Below are positions 1 to 11,477 of a stretch of 64,000 nt of DNA, one piece after another. This stretch comes from Wyeomyia smithii (taxonomy: Eukaryota; Arthropoda; Insecta; Diptera; Culicidae), in assembly GCF_029784165.1 (NCBI RefSeq), contig NC_073696.1, positions 235,601,271 to 235,665,270 on the forward strand, in the 5' to 3' direction. The notes beneath the pieces are model-generated. The model was not told where the DNA came from and did not search any database. It worked only from the letters and a program-made list of their open reading frames with translations. Made by a program: the position numbers and the translations under genes. Position 1 is the stretch's first letter. Each line of letters opens with the position of its first letter.

Positions 1-781
1 CCTAAAAATCATTGCAAATAGCAATGATTTTTGCTTAAGATGTTTCTAAATGGTCCAATAGACATTGTTAGAAACAATGATAGTAAATTTTTGTACAGAA
101 ATTAAAGAATTTCGATTCGCTTGTTATAAAAACCATTTTCTAAACAAGTATTGGGTATGAATGATGTGGAATAAACATCGATATTTAAGCGTTTTCAGCT
201 TCCAGAAACTGTCCCGTTTTTGGGGAGTATTTGAACGTTTTATTCAGCCTTCACAGCAATTCAGAAACTGGAAGCGGTATCTCGAATTTCAGTCTGGTTG
301 AGTATTATTTAAATATTTTTTTTGATTTCACACAGCTTCACAGGAACCAGAAATACTAATGTTGGTAATGTTCAGTCTTTTTCTCAATTTTATCCAGCGC
401 TCACCAAACCAGAAGTTGTCATCTTGGATTTAAAAATGACGTCGTATTTCGTTATTTGATCTTTGAACATCATCCTGATTCAGAAAAATAAACGATATGA
501 TCGATCATTTGATCGATATTCTAGAATTTTCTGAACCAGTGAAATTTCGAAATATAAAGCATAAGAAGATTTTTTGTTTGTTCCTGTAATGATGAAGCAG
601 AACTATCCAGATTATTTTCAACCGTTTACATAAAACAGGACACTGTTTTGATTTCTCTCGAACCAGAATCTTAGAAAGGATAAACAACAACACGAGTCGG
701 CTCTCTGCTGAAATGACCCACATAAAAATAAACGTGGAAACAACAGAAGTCTACAATGTGATGCGGATGGTTTCTCTGATA
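1..781. other. AT-rich non-coding stretch with faint minisatellite traces
   Basis: No gene is recognised. Between about 200 and 470 there are diverged pieces resembling the 127-bp minisatellite unit seen at 4.4-5.65 kb, for example AGAAACTGGAAGCGGTATCT near 253 and CCAGAAGTTGTCATCTTGGA near 410. The rest shows nothing I can name. Confidence 0.35.
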
Positions 782-870
782 CAGGTCGGACTTGATTATC
801 CGCAGTTTTGAAAAATATTTCACTCTGGATAATCGAATTCCCCGAAAAATCGAGCCGATTTTTTTAAATT
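782..870. mobile_element. One end of a pogo/Tc1-mariner type MITE
   Basis: CAGGTCGGACTTGATTATCC, directly preceded by TA, matches the terminal inverted repeat of the complete element at 12358-12824. A second internal match (GGATAATCGAATTCC) lies near 827. The opposite terminus is not found, so the copy is truncated and its right limit is approximate. Confidence 0.5.
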
Positions 871-1044
871 TTTTTCACATTGGAACAGCCAGTTTGTTGA
901 TAAAAAAATATTGTAATCGGTGAATTTGTCGACATTAAATTTAAAAATTACCTAGAAACTGTATGTCGATGCTTGTCAAAGGTAGAAAATTTAATCATAA
1001 TAAAATGAATAAATCGTGTCATCTCTCTTTGTGCATTGAGTTTA

Positions 1045-2252
1045 CGAAGGATTCAACCAACTACCGTCCTATTTCCTGCTTATCTGTTCTCGACAAAATC
1101 ATCGAGAAGCTCATTGTTAGCCGGATTGTCAACTTCACCGATCAGCATCGTCTCATTTACAGCAAACAGTATGGCTTCAGGCATGGCTTAAGCACGCTTA
1201 GTGCGTCTTGTGACCTTGTAGAAGGTGTATACGACTCGCTAGACAACCGAAAAATAGTAGGATCTCTGTTCATCGATCTGAAAAAAGCCTTCGATTCGAA
1301 ACTTCAAAAGCTCTTTCGGGGCCGTGTCGACTGGTGTGCCCCAAGGTAGTAACTTGGGGCCAATTCTTTTTCTGCTGTTTATTAATGATCTGGCCAAGTT
1401 AGAGCTGCATGGAAAATTACGTCTCTTTGCTGACGACACGTCAGTCTTTTATCAAGGAACTGAATGCACCGCTATCCAGCTTCAAATCGAACGGGACCTC
1501 CTTCTTCTACATGACTACTTTCAAACTAATTTGATGTCAATAAATCTATCGAAAACCATATATATGCTCATTCACTCGTTCCGCCGAGCACTCCCGGCTC
1601 GCGAGCCAATTAAAATCGCCAATCGTGTCATCGAAGAAGTATTTGAATACCCATTTCTCGGCCTAACGCTAGACAATAGAATGAACCGGAAGGCCTATCT
1701 TGAGTCTCTCAAGCGAAAGCTAACATCACTATGTGGTATATTAAGGAAGGTTTCATCATTTTTGCCTTTGGCGACTATGAAAACACTATACTTCTCACTA
1801 ATCCATTCTCGGCTCCAGTACCTAGTTGCAACGTGGGGACTGGCTTGCAAATCTTCTTTAAGAGAGCTACAGGTGATACAATACAGAAGCTTAAAAGTCG
1901 TGTTCCGGAAACCTCAACTGTATCCCACTCATATACTATACGAAGATCCCAGGGACTCAACCCTACCAATCCGCGCACTCCAGGAGTATCAAATGTTGAT
2001 CCACTTGCGAAATAACATCACTTCAACAGTCCTTATCACAAGAAGAATGCACGAAAACCGCTCAAGCAGACAAACTGGTCACCTATATTTGCCACGATTC
2101 AACACGGAATACGGTCGCAAAAAATGTCGTACAATGGTAGCAAACTGTTTAACGACCTCCCCCCATCATGTAAAAATGCCCCCACAACATATATCTTCAA
2201 GCGTCGTTTGCGAGCTATCATCAAAACGAAAATACCACAGTATCTAGCCTAA
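1045..2252 (+). pseudogene. Reverse transcriptase remnant with deleted palm segment
   Basis: In the first frame the fingers region is visible (NYRPISCLSVLDKIIEKLI, then YGFRHGLST and FIDLKKAFDS, motif A). Right after motif A the sequence jumps into the next frame at STGVPQGSNLGPILFLLFIN (motif B) and LRLFADDTSVF (motif C). The roughly 40-50 residues that normally separate A from B are missing, so an internal deletion near 1300-1320 also caused a frameshift. A second frameshift near 2125 restores the usual C-terminus (KLFNDLPPSCK, FKRRLRAIIK), with a TAA at 2250-2252. The apparent start codons at 963 and 1324 are not biological starts. The copy is non-functional. Confidence 0.8.
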
Positions 2253-2522
2253 TTCTGGATTACACCCGAATACTACACAACACTACTCACCAATGCCTTC
2301 GCCGTACGCCGAAGCCAGAGCAACGCCATCAACGCGCGAACCACCAGCACCGGGTGGTCAATCGTCGACAAGTATCATCACCAGCTTCTACTTGTAGTTA
2401 ACAACATCGTATCGCACTTCCTTAAAAGAGCAGATGCTCACTGGAAGTGCAAGCTTATTCTAGCGATTCAAGTGTAAAAAATATATCGGAAATAAATTAA
2501 ATTAAAAAAAAGAAAAAAAAAA
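1045..2522 (+). mobile_element. 5'-truncated non-LTR retrotransposon (L2/CR1-like group)
   Basis: The copy has a reverse transcriptase coding remnant followed by about 270 bp of 3' UTR and an A-rich tail (about 2504-2522), as expected of target-primed LINE insertion. The 5' boundary is placed where RT homology begins, and endonuclease sequence is absent. The clade is judged from motif style only. No target duplication could be assigned. Confidence 0.7.
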
Positions 2523-2784
2523 CGTGAAACGGGACGGAATCCAAGCATGGGAGGACCAATGTCTTCTTTCTGCATACTACCACATTTCGGGTATGCCTCA
2601 TAAAACATCGTTAATTTTTAGACTAACCTGCAATTATTTATTCTGAAACTGCTAAACCAGCACCAGAGCATCTAATCAAATATCTTAAAATAACAATATA
2701 GTTCACTCTCGAATTTCCCATATATTCCCGTAGAGACAGACAGGGAACACCCCCTCTTGTGGTGAAAAAGGTAACTAAACTCAT

Positions 2785-3531
2785 TGCACAGTGGTACAGT
2801 AAGGCAATTTAGGCGGACATAGGCCTTTCGTTGCGATTTTGGTTTGCGGCTTAAAGCCATAGTTTTTGTAAAAGGTTGTTTCTTATACATAGTCCTCTAT
2901 TCATGTGCGAATGAAAATTAGGGTGGTCCTAAAATCAACGAAATAAAACATTCTTTGGCAAACTTGTAGACCAACTAATTCTAAGTAACTTTGTAAAAAA
3001 ACTTTTTTATAGACATGAAATTTGGTTTCCAAAAACAGTCTTTTCGCTCTTTTTTTTTTTTCAATTCAAATTTAAAAACGAAGTTTTCTTCGGTAACTTT
3101 AATCAAAAAATACGCCAATTTTGACGAAAAAACATTGTCGATATATTATACAGATGAAGAGTTTTCACTATTTCTATTTTAAAAATAGGCCCTTTTGATA
3201 TATTGATGTCTCCGTTTAGGGCAAACATAAATATTATTATTTGGTATCATTTGATAGAACAAATATTGCATAAATATTGTGAAGAAATACCGAAAGTTGC
3301 TTAAAATTAGTTGATCTACAACTGTGCCGATGAATGTATACATTTATTCATGCAAATAAAAAGTTAGTTTTTTCATTTAGTCGATTTCAGGACCACCCTA
3401 ATTTTCATTTGCACATAAAAAATAGACTAAATATAAGAAACAAGTTCTTAGAAAAAAATTTTACTCTAAAACCACAAAATCGCATCGAAAAACTCGTGTC
3501 CGCCTACATTGCCTTACTGTACCACTGTGCA
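2785..3531. mobile_element. Foldback element with about 210-bp terminal inverted repeats
   Basis: The ends are TGCACAGTGGTACAGTAAGG and its reverse complement. The arms run about 2785-2995 and 3290-3531 and contain matching blocks such as GAAAATTAGGGTGGTCCT. The centre is AT-rich and no transposase is present, so it is a non-autonomous element. No clear target-site duplication was found and the superfamily is left open. Confidence 0.75.
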
Positions 3532-4227
3532 TTGTTGTTGAATTTCTGTGAGCGTGTGACATTGTCACACACGAAACTGAATTTACTCAATTTTAGATTT
3601 AGTTGACTCAATTTCATACTTTCACAGAAAAAAATATGTTGCAGATTTCGTGCGTATATTGTTTGTATGTAAAACTAACGCCATTCCGGGAGTTAAATAT
3701 TGATAAAAAATATGGTAAACTAATCCCAAGTTGCTATATACGTGGTTCCCTGTGTAACTTCACTAGCTCAGATCCATCACGGGAAGCAACTTCGAAATGT
3801 GCGGCCGTCAAGCTCAAGCTCAATAATCAGGCCACGAAGTGTACAATTAAATGAATATTTCAATTACCTCGTGAAAAAGATAAAAGGAGAAACCGCACAA
3901 TGGTTGTCAATAGTCATATATGGTTGTTGTGCAACTTTTTGCTTAGATAACATTGTATGTTCTATCAATTTAACAATTTAAGTATGAATACATATCATGT
4001 TGTAATTGGTTTAAGAGCTTTATTATATTAAATATAAAAGATATTCAACAAAACAAACATAATAAGTGATAACAACTGTTATGCAAAAACTATTATTTAA
4101 TGTTTAGTTTTCTTCGTTTTGAAAGTATTTTTTGTTTTTTTTATTCCTCCGAATTTTTTGCTCTCGAGTTCTAATCTTCGTATTCATCACTTGCAGATTT
4201 GCTTTAACCAGCATATTTATGTATTTA
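3532..4227. other. AT-rich sequence, nothing recognised
   Basis: Only short, unconserved open frames are present and no terminal repeats were seen. Confidence 0.4.
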
Positions 4228-5652
4228 CTAGCTGACCCGGCAAACTTCGTCCCGCCTATTTTTGTGTTTAATTCAATAATTTTCAACATTCCAAATTCAT
4301 TGATTTCTTGCGATTTGTTTTTATCGTTTGAAATTATTGGTTTTATCGGAATGACAACATCCTCGACTTTTGCCTTTAGTACATCACCTCTATTCCGAAA
4401 ACACTCATATTGGGTTGTATTCAGTTATTTTCGTTGTTTTCCAGAAACTGAAAGTGGTCATCTTCGAATTCAATATGGTGTCCAGGGTCAATGCTTGGCT
4501 TCTATACATTATTTCGATTACGGAAATATTCATATGCAGTAGTATTCGGCTGTTTCTCAGAAGTTGCCATCTTACAATTCAAAATGGTGTCTGAGGTCAA
4601 TTTTTAGCTTTTGTACATTCTGGTTAAAGAAACACTCATATTGGGTGGTATTTGGTCCCTTTAGACAATTTTTTTTTTTGGAGACAATTTCTGGCCCCTG
4701 AGCGTCATTCTGGTGTAAGAAACACCAATAATAGGTGTTATTTAGTCATTTTCGGCTGTTCTACAGAAACCGGAAGTCACCATCTTAGAATTCAAAATGT
4801 TGTCTGTGGTCGATTCTAGCTCCTGTGTATCATTCTGGTATCGAAACATCTCATATTGGATGGAAATCGGCCGGTTGAAAAAATACCCATATTGGGTGTT
4901 ATTTGGTTGTTTTCGGCAGTTTTCCATTCACCGGAAGTCGTCATTTTACAATTCATAATGTTATCTGGGGTCGATTTGTAGCTTCAGTGCATCATAACAA
5001 TCCCGGAAATACCCATAATGAGTGTTATTTGGTCTTTTGCCACTGTTGTTTAGGAACCGGAAGTCGCCATATTGGATTTCAAAATGGCATTTGGAGACAA
5101 TTTCTGGCCTCTGAGCATCATTCTGGTTAAAGAAACACCCATATTTGGTTGTTTTTGGGTCATTTTCGGCAGTTTTCCAGTCACCAAAAGTCGCCATTTT
5201 ACTACTCAAAATGTTGTCTGAGGTCGATTTGTGGTTTCAGTGCATTATCACGATTTCGGAAATACCCATATTGGATGGTATTTGGTCATATCTCGCTGTT
5301 TCTCAAAAACCGGAAGTCGCCATCTTGGATTTCAAAATGGTATTCAGAGACAATTTCTGGCCTCTGAGCGTCATTCTAGTTAAAGAAACATCCATATTGG
5401 TGGTATTTGGTCATTTTCCTCTTTTTTTCCAATCACTGGAAGTCGCCATCTTACAATTCAAAATTTTGTCTGATTTTTCAAAAACCGGAAGTCGCCTTCT
5501 TGGATTTCAAACTGGCATTTCGAGACAATTTCTGGCCTCTGAGCGTCATTCTGGTTAAAAAAACACCCATATTAGGTGGTATTTGGTCATTTTCGGCAGT
5601 TTCCCAGTCACCGGAAGTCGCCATTTTACAACTCAAAATATTGTCGGAGGTC
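4228..5652 (-). mobile_element. Helitron-like element, 5'-truncated, loaded with minisatellite
   Basis: Read on the minus strand the element ends in GCCGGGTCAGCTAG followed by T, which fits a Helitron 3' CTRR terminus inserted between A and T. The same terminus lies on the plus strand at 38345-38348, and a TC-starting terminus of apparently the same family begins at 58853 (A|TCTATACAT). Between 4390 and 5652 the element is a tandem repeat. The 5' end is absent; sequence changes abruptly near 5652. No Rep/helicase gene is present. Helitron assignment is inferred from termini and insertion context only. Confidence 0.5.
4390..5652. repeat. 127-bp minisatellite with alternating A/B units
   Basis: The marker CCGGAAGTCGCCAT recurs at about 4931, 5058, 5186, 5310, 5437, 5487 and 5613, a spacing of about 125-128 bp except for one roughly 77-bp deletion. 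Units alternate between type A (TTGGATTTCAAAATGGCAT, GAGACAATTTCTGGCC) and type B (TTACAATTCAAAATGTTGTC, GAGGTCGATTTG), giving a roughly 254-bp higher-order period. The same family recurs at 32.8-33.4 kb and 59.3-60.0 kb in the opposite orientation, with traces near 12.9 and 18.0 kb. Open frames across it are a by-product of the repeat. Confidence 0.85.
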
Positions 5653-6254
5653 GACAAGCGTACAAACCGTGGAACACCACCCATGGATTGCCTTATGCAT
5701 AGGCGAACTTTATTATTATAAAATATTCGGCCGAGTCCAGTGTCCAGTGTACCCATTAGGGTAATATTATTGTCAAAAGTTACTCTATTTCGCATGTCGT
5801 GTAGAACAAAATCAGAAGTGGCGCACCTAGCGGTCGAAAAGGTGACTAACGCTCCTGTCATTTTCAATTTGTCTTCATAATTTCACGTAAGTGAACTATA
5901 GTGGTATTTAATATATTTGATCTAATTCAATTAGTTTGCCTGTTTGGGTTTACTTCGTAACCCTTAAAACATTTCAATCTTGCTATTTTTCACAGCACTT
6001 TTTTATCTCCCGGTGTTATTCATATTTTCGCACCAGTAGCTAATGAAATATTTTCCACAAATACCAGCACGTAAGAGTCGCATAACCACTCAAACTAAAT
6101 ATCCTCTTCTCTTTACACTAATAAACATCGCGATCGTAACCAATATTCGTGAAAAATTGGCCAAAATGGGCTGAAATATGCCTTTGAAGTGTAATACCTC
6201 AAAAATACTCGGTTTTTGCTTTTTTTCTAGTTTCAAGTCAACTGCGTTGACGTT
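5653..6254. other. No gene recognised
   Basis: Non-coding, moderately AT-rich sequence between the Helitron-like repeat and the mariner relic. Confidence 0.4.
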
Positions 6255-6729
6255 GGGGCGTTGTGCGTTTTTTCTCGCCTGTGAACAACTGCTTCAGCGG
6301 TCAAAAAAGGAAGGGTTATTTTAGTTGCATCGTAACGGGCGATGAAAAATGAATTCATTACAGTAATCCAAAGCAAAGAAAGCTATAATGACTGTCCGTG
6401 TCTTGCTGAGAAAGTTATGATATGTATTTAAAAATTCTACTGCATGACATCGCTCGTTCACATACTGCCAAAGTCGTTAACTCGAATGGGAAGTTTTTTC
6501 TCATGCACCGCGTTTTGCAGATATTGCGCCGTGCGATTATTACTTGTTTCGTTCGGTGGAACATGATCTGGCTGATCAGCAGTTTTGCTCATGAAAACAT
6601 CATAAAATGGCCTGATGCGTGGATAGCCTCAAAAGATTAACATTTTTATCGTACGATCTTCGAGCTGTGCCAGAAAAGCTGGAAGACAAAATTTTAGCTA
6701 GCGATAACAATACTTTGAATGATTTATAG
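6255..6729 (+). pseudogene. Mariner transposase relic (C-terminal catalytic half)
   Basis: Blocks typical of mariner transposases appear in order across several frames: FFLACEQLLQR, then SCIVTGDEK (first catalytic Asp), LLHDIARSHTAKVV (second Asp), DIAPCDYYLFRSVEHDLADQ (third Asp), KWPDAWIASKD and a C-terminal PEKLEDKILASD ending at TAG 6727-6729. A TGA replaces the conserved Trp after GDEK, and at least three frame changes occur. The N-terminal HTH domain and terminal inverted repeats were not found. This is a dead, old copy. Confidence 0.85.
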
Positions 6730-6957
6730 GTAACGAATATCAAATTTAAGTTGCTTTTTTATTCAAAAAAAAAAAAAAATAGCGAGGCTTACTTGCACAC
6801 TCAATACGAAAATGCTTGTATCGTTCCCCACATCTTCTTACCTCCTGGTGGTAAGTCAGAAATATAAGAAGTGAATTTTTTTGATTAGATTGGATCCCAA
6901 GATACTTCTTTAAGGTACACTAGCTGGAACAGGCAATCTACCAGATTTATCATTCAG

Positions 6958-7796
6958 ATACACCCAACGCAAACGGGGAATATTTTATTACTTTTGGGCA
7001 ATTTTTTATTACTTGTTGTGTCTTATGACTGCGCATTATACACAAAAAGTAACAAACAAAAATTATGACGGCCACACGCTTGTATGTGTTTCTGCAGGAG
7101 AACATACAACCAAGCACCGCAATGCATGTGTTGGCAAGACTTCACTCGCTGCATTTGTATTGATGCAACGATCTGGTTCATTTTTGTCTCCCTTCATCCA
7201 CACATAATCAGAATCTCAACCGTCAACCTCAAATGTCCAATTAGAAACACTTTCGTTTCGTCCCCCAGTGTTTACTTGAAATGGAAATATGTAATACTGT
7301 CTGACCAGAGTTGCCGAAGTTGCGAATATTGTTCTGGATGGGCACGAGTTTTGTATATTCAAACAGGTCCAAATGAGTTTCCATGAACCAATGATTATGT
7401 GCTGTAAATAGCTTAAAAGAAAGCGAATGTTTTTATTTTTCTCTGACGCAGTTTACAGATCGTGATGTCATTTTAAGGTGCATTTCAAGTCTTTGAAATC
7501 ATCAACGTTTGCATACTCTATGACGGGGAAAATGTTGCTTGGCAGCTCTTATCATATTTTTTCGCTACTCCGTATGCATACAACGAGCGAACTAATACAC
7601 GCCCACCGGATGAATTGGAGATTGAAATAACTTGTAACATGTGCAACTTATGCGACGGTGTGTGATTTTTTTTGACAGTATGTGTTGTTACTTGACTGGG
7701 GAAGAATATTATTGCTTTTTTAGTAATGGATTTGTTACCTAAAAGGTAATTTTGCGCTATTGCTTCTAAAGTAATAAGGAAAAGTTTTGCGTGTAG
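6958..7796. repeat. Dispersed repeat, possible MITE, with an inverted partner at 47.8 kb
   Basis: The last part (about 7625-7796) matches 47765-48024 in reverse complement, including CTACACGCAAAACTTTTCCT, AGCGCAAAATT and ACCGTCGCAT blocks. The left end (ACGCAAACGGGGAATATTTT) weakly resembles the right end inverted, hinting at terminal inverted repeats. No transposase is seen, and limits are approximate. Confidence 0.45.
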
Positions 7797-8067
7797 TAAA
7801 TCTGAAGAGTGTGGTCAGTCAAGTACTTTGTATTATGTTAGGAAAGCTGACAAATGACCTTTTAGTTGAAAAATAACCATCACACCAAACACTGTTGAAT
7901 GATTCTTCTAACGTTTACGCTAAAAAAATGGACAAAAATTGCCGATTTGTCGTGAATTTACCTTTATACGCACTGACGAAACTACGCATGCAGCATCAAT
8001 CATATTGACCTGACCCATGAGTCAGCAGAAAAACCTTGACAGCTCTATCAGTTGAACTCACACCAGG
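7797..8067. other. Upstream flank of the DD37E relic
   Basis: Non-coding. It probably includes the 5' UTR and one terminus of the transposon whose reading frame starts at 8068, but no terminal inverted repeat could be paired. Confidence 0.3.
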
Positions 8068-8885
8068 ATGGCGAAAACAGAGAAGCTACTCCGTTCAGAA
8101 GTGAGCGCGTTCAAAGAACGGTACTCCGGGGCGTCCAAAATGGACATCGTGCGACACTTCGTGGACACTGGATACGCCTGTTCTGGCATCTTCTACATCT
8201 TGGACAATAATCAGAGCATTAAAAGAAAGTCCGGTTCCGAACGGCCGACGACCCTGAGTGACGAGAAGCTCCAGAGGATGCTGAAAAGGAAGACCGGAGG
8301 AAAAGTGGCTACATCGCTGCATGCGCTTGGCTGGGTGGTCGGTGCAATCGGCCAAACATTAAAACCTGGCAAACATGGACATACATGTCATGAAGCAGCA
8401 GTCCCGTCCACTAGTTTCGGAGCTGCAGGTAATGACGCAGCGACAGCACCTGATTAAGATGGTCGAGTCGATTTTACCGGCAAATCATGACGTGGCAGTG
8501 GGGATGGTGATGAATCGTACCATGGATGGCAACGACTGGCAGGGCACTTCATATTTTACTTTCCCCGCGAAGGAAGTGAGCACCGAGGTGAAGTTTATTT
8601 CACACACCAAGTTCCCCAAGAAGGTGCTGCTGCGACTGTCAATCAGCGAAAAGGGGATGTCAAAGCTGCTCTTTTTTCTTGGCCGTGAACGGAGAAATTC
8701 ATAGTACGAAGTGTCCGCCTGAAGTTGCGTCGTTTATCAAGAAATATCATAAGGGCGAAGACGCGGTGTTCTGGCCAGATCTGGTGTGGGCTCACTACTC
8801 GAAGCGGTCGTTGGAGGAGATGGAGTGGCTGAATATCGATGTGGTACCCAAGTTGGCGAGCTCGCCCAACGTCCCCAAGCGAATG
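8068..8885 (+). pseudogene. DD37E-type Tc1/mariner transposase, truncated
   Basis: The ATG at 8068 opens an N-terminal DNA-binding region (SEVSAFKERYSGASKMDIVR...). A frameshift near 8370 moves into DIHVMKQQSRPLVSELQ, and another near 8685 into AVNGEIHSTKCPPEVASFI, KKYHKGEDAVFWPDL (second catalytic Asp) and HYSKRSLEEMEWLNIDVVPK. The match stops at SSPNVPK, about four residues short of the Glu expected 37 residues after the WPD Asp. The first Asp block is scrambled near 8500. DD37E transposases are known from mosquitoes. This copy is dead. Confidence 0.8.
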
Positions 8886-9627
8886 TTCCGGTTTACTACA
8901 CACACAACACAATCACCTTCCATTTATTTTTTACCACCATCCGAAAAAAAGACCATTTTTTTTCCACGGCATTCGTTATATCTAGGGCAGCTCTATTGGG
9001 TAGTGGGATATCCAGACGAACATTAAACAAGTCATTTGTAAAAATTGAATTCTTTTTCATATAATTCTTCATTGAAAAATGAATAGAAACATATTGTCCA
9101 ATAAGTTGATGCTAGAACTGAATTTTTCAGTGGGTTCTGAAAATGGAGTAACTTTGGTATGTTTTCATTTTTTTCGGAAAAATGTTTATTTAAAACATTT
9201 GTACATTTTTTTATGAATTTTTAGAAATTTAAAGAACTCACAGGAAGTCTTTTCATAAATCGGTCTTCATTCCAGTTATTTTTTTCGCTGCAACCAGAAA
9301 CATTGATCTACTGTGATATTACTCGCACTTCTATTATCGGTAACATCACTACGATACGGTAACCTCACGTGCTTATGTGCATGCTTTTACCCTCTCTTTC
9401 AAGCCTCGTTTCTTCTGCCAAGCATCATCAAGTATAACTTCTTGGAGAAATTTGAACTGTGTGTCTCGTTGACCAGAAGGACTAAGAATTCAGTATGAAG
9501 GAAAGGTTCGAATCAATGACCATTTTCTTCTCAAAGCTGATTCTGTAATCCTACGGTTACGTAGCCCCCTATGTATTCTAAATAATTTGATTATACTTTT
9601 GTAAAACTTCATTTTCAATAGAACATA
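8886..9627. other. No gene recognised
   Basis: AT-rich sequence after the break in the DD37E transposase. Confidence 0.4.
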
Positions 9628-11477
9628 GGGTAATCGGTCCATTATTCATTTCAATAGTTAGGTGTACCTATATTCGTATTATTTCTCTCATTTGTCCAAT
9701 TTCTGCAAATTTTGAAAGTAAATCTATTTGTTTCTCGATTTTGTCAAGTGGTTGAAAGTTTTACGTTGAAAATATGGTATTTGAGCATATATCAAGATGG
9801 CTTGACAAAATAATTCTTTTTAATTCTTTTATCACCAATATTTAGTGGTTAATTTGTGAGTTCGAAATCCAATTTGTGGTAATTTGTGGTTAAGTGGTTT
9901 CCGAGAAATTTTCAAAAAACTGGGTCAAGCCAGCTTGAAACATGATTTTGCTTCAAATGAATCGGACAACGATGATATATACATCAATCGAAAGCTCTTA
10001 ATTTGTGGTTCACGAAAATGTAATTTTAAGGTCATAATTACTAGTGTTTGTACAGAAATTTGTGTTTTATTGTTCACGTAGTTCTACGTTTTGTTTATTT
10101 GTGGATGACGCTGCTGGTCGCTAGTGGCGTTGGCTGTTTGCGGTGTTTGTCATTGCTACACTGAGCGTGCGTGTGGGGAATATGGTGAATATCGAGATTC
10201 GGGGAACTAAGCCAACACACTTGCTACTACAGGTAGCTCAACAGGCGCAGAATGGATATGTGTAAATTTGTTGTCAAAAAGGATACCGGTAACGAAAATG
10301 TACTTTCGAAGGAAATCAATCCAAATTCGACGGATTATTTTTCGAGCGCACAGAGAAGTAAATCGAGTGGAAACCTGGCCAAAATTATTTTCGCTACTGT
10401 TTAGTAATATGTTGGAAAATATTTGAGTGAGAAGTGGAAGTGGCTGGTTCGAGTATTGTATCAAAGAGTAACTCTAAATATCACGCACATAACTAGATGT
10501 TTACATTTACATAGCCTATGTGGCTTCAATAATGTTATTGAATTGATGAAGATAATTTGTGTTCGCAAAACGGGCAGCGAAACAAATCGAAGAATTTACA
10601 AGAAAAATGATGTAGCAAAACATCTTCATTTTGAATTTTTAAATTTGTTTTAACGCCTGGCACAACTTGGTTCGATTCCCAAAAAATGCTTGAAAATTTG
10701 TCAAGAAAAAAAAAACAGAGGAGCAACATTAAGTTGGATCCCGGCAGTTTATTTGAACATTTGTTTGAATATTTCCGAAACATTTTTCAGAATCTAGGCG
10801 ATGAATTGGGATAATTATTGTTTGCCATTCCTACTGGTTCTGAAAAATAATCCGACGAATTGGATTGCTTTCCTTTGAAAGTACATTTTCGTTACCGGTA
10901 TCCTTTTTGACAACAAATTTACACATATCCATTCTGCGCCTATTGGGCTACCTGTAGTAGCGAGTGTGTTGGCTAAGTTCCCCGAATATCGATATTTACC
11001 ATATTCCCCACACGCACGCTCAGTATGGCAATGACAAACACCGCAAACAGCCAACGCCACTAGCGGCCAGCAGCGTCATCAACAAATAAACAAAACGTAG
11101 AACTACGTGATCAATGAAACACAAATTTCTGTACAAACACTAGTAATTATGACTTTAAAAATTACATTTTCGTGAACCACAAATTAAGAGCTTTCGATTG
11201 ATGTATATATCATCGTTGTCCGATTCATTTTAAGAGAAATCATGTTTCAAGATGGCTTGACTCAGTTTTTTGAAAATTTTTCGGTAACCACTTAACCACA
11301 AATTACCACAAATTGGATTTCGAACTCACAAATTAACCACTAAATATTGGTGATAAAAGAATTAAAAAAAAATTACTTTGTCAAGCCATCTTGATATATG
11401 CGAAATTATGAAAAATTGATCAAAAAGGCGCGATAAGATGAATATAGGTTCTGAGATGACTATAGGAGCAATTACCC
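9628..11477. mobile_element. MITE with TA target duplication, carrying a foldback insertion
   Basis: The ends GGGTAATCGGTCC and GGAGCAATTACCC are inverted repeats flanked by TA on both sides (9626-9627, 11478-11479), the signature of Tc1/mariner-class insertion. The element is a copy of the 242-bp MITE at 15165-15406, but here it is split by the foldback at 9785-11401; sequence after the break (GAAAAATTGATCAAAAAGGC) resumes as in the uninterrupted copy. Confidence 0.8.
9785..11401. mobile_element. Large foldback element, arms of about 559 bp
   Basis: The left arm 9785-10343 and the right arm 10843-11401 are reverse complements with few differences. The termini read GCATATATCAAGATGGCTTG and its complement, and the centre is about 500 bp. 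There is no transposase homology, and open frames inside are unconvincing. No certain target duplication was found. The length and evenness of the arms are unusual for a MITE. Confidence 0.85.

Noticed and set aside
963..1349. Start codon at 963 as the start of the RT gene
   Set aside because: RT homology starts near 1045 and upstream residues do not resemble the family. The frame simply extends into the flank of a 5'-truncated LINE.
4390..5652. Evenly spaced repeats that might suggest a CRISPR array or a repetitive protein gene
   Set aside because: The whole 127-bp unit repeats with no unique spacers, open frames run on both strands, and the same array appears inside several mobile copies. 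It is a eukaryotic minisatellite.
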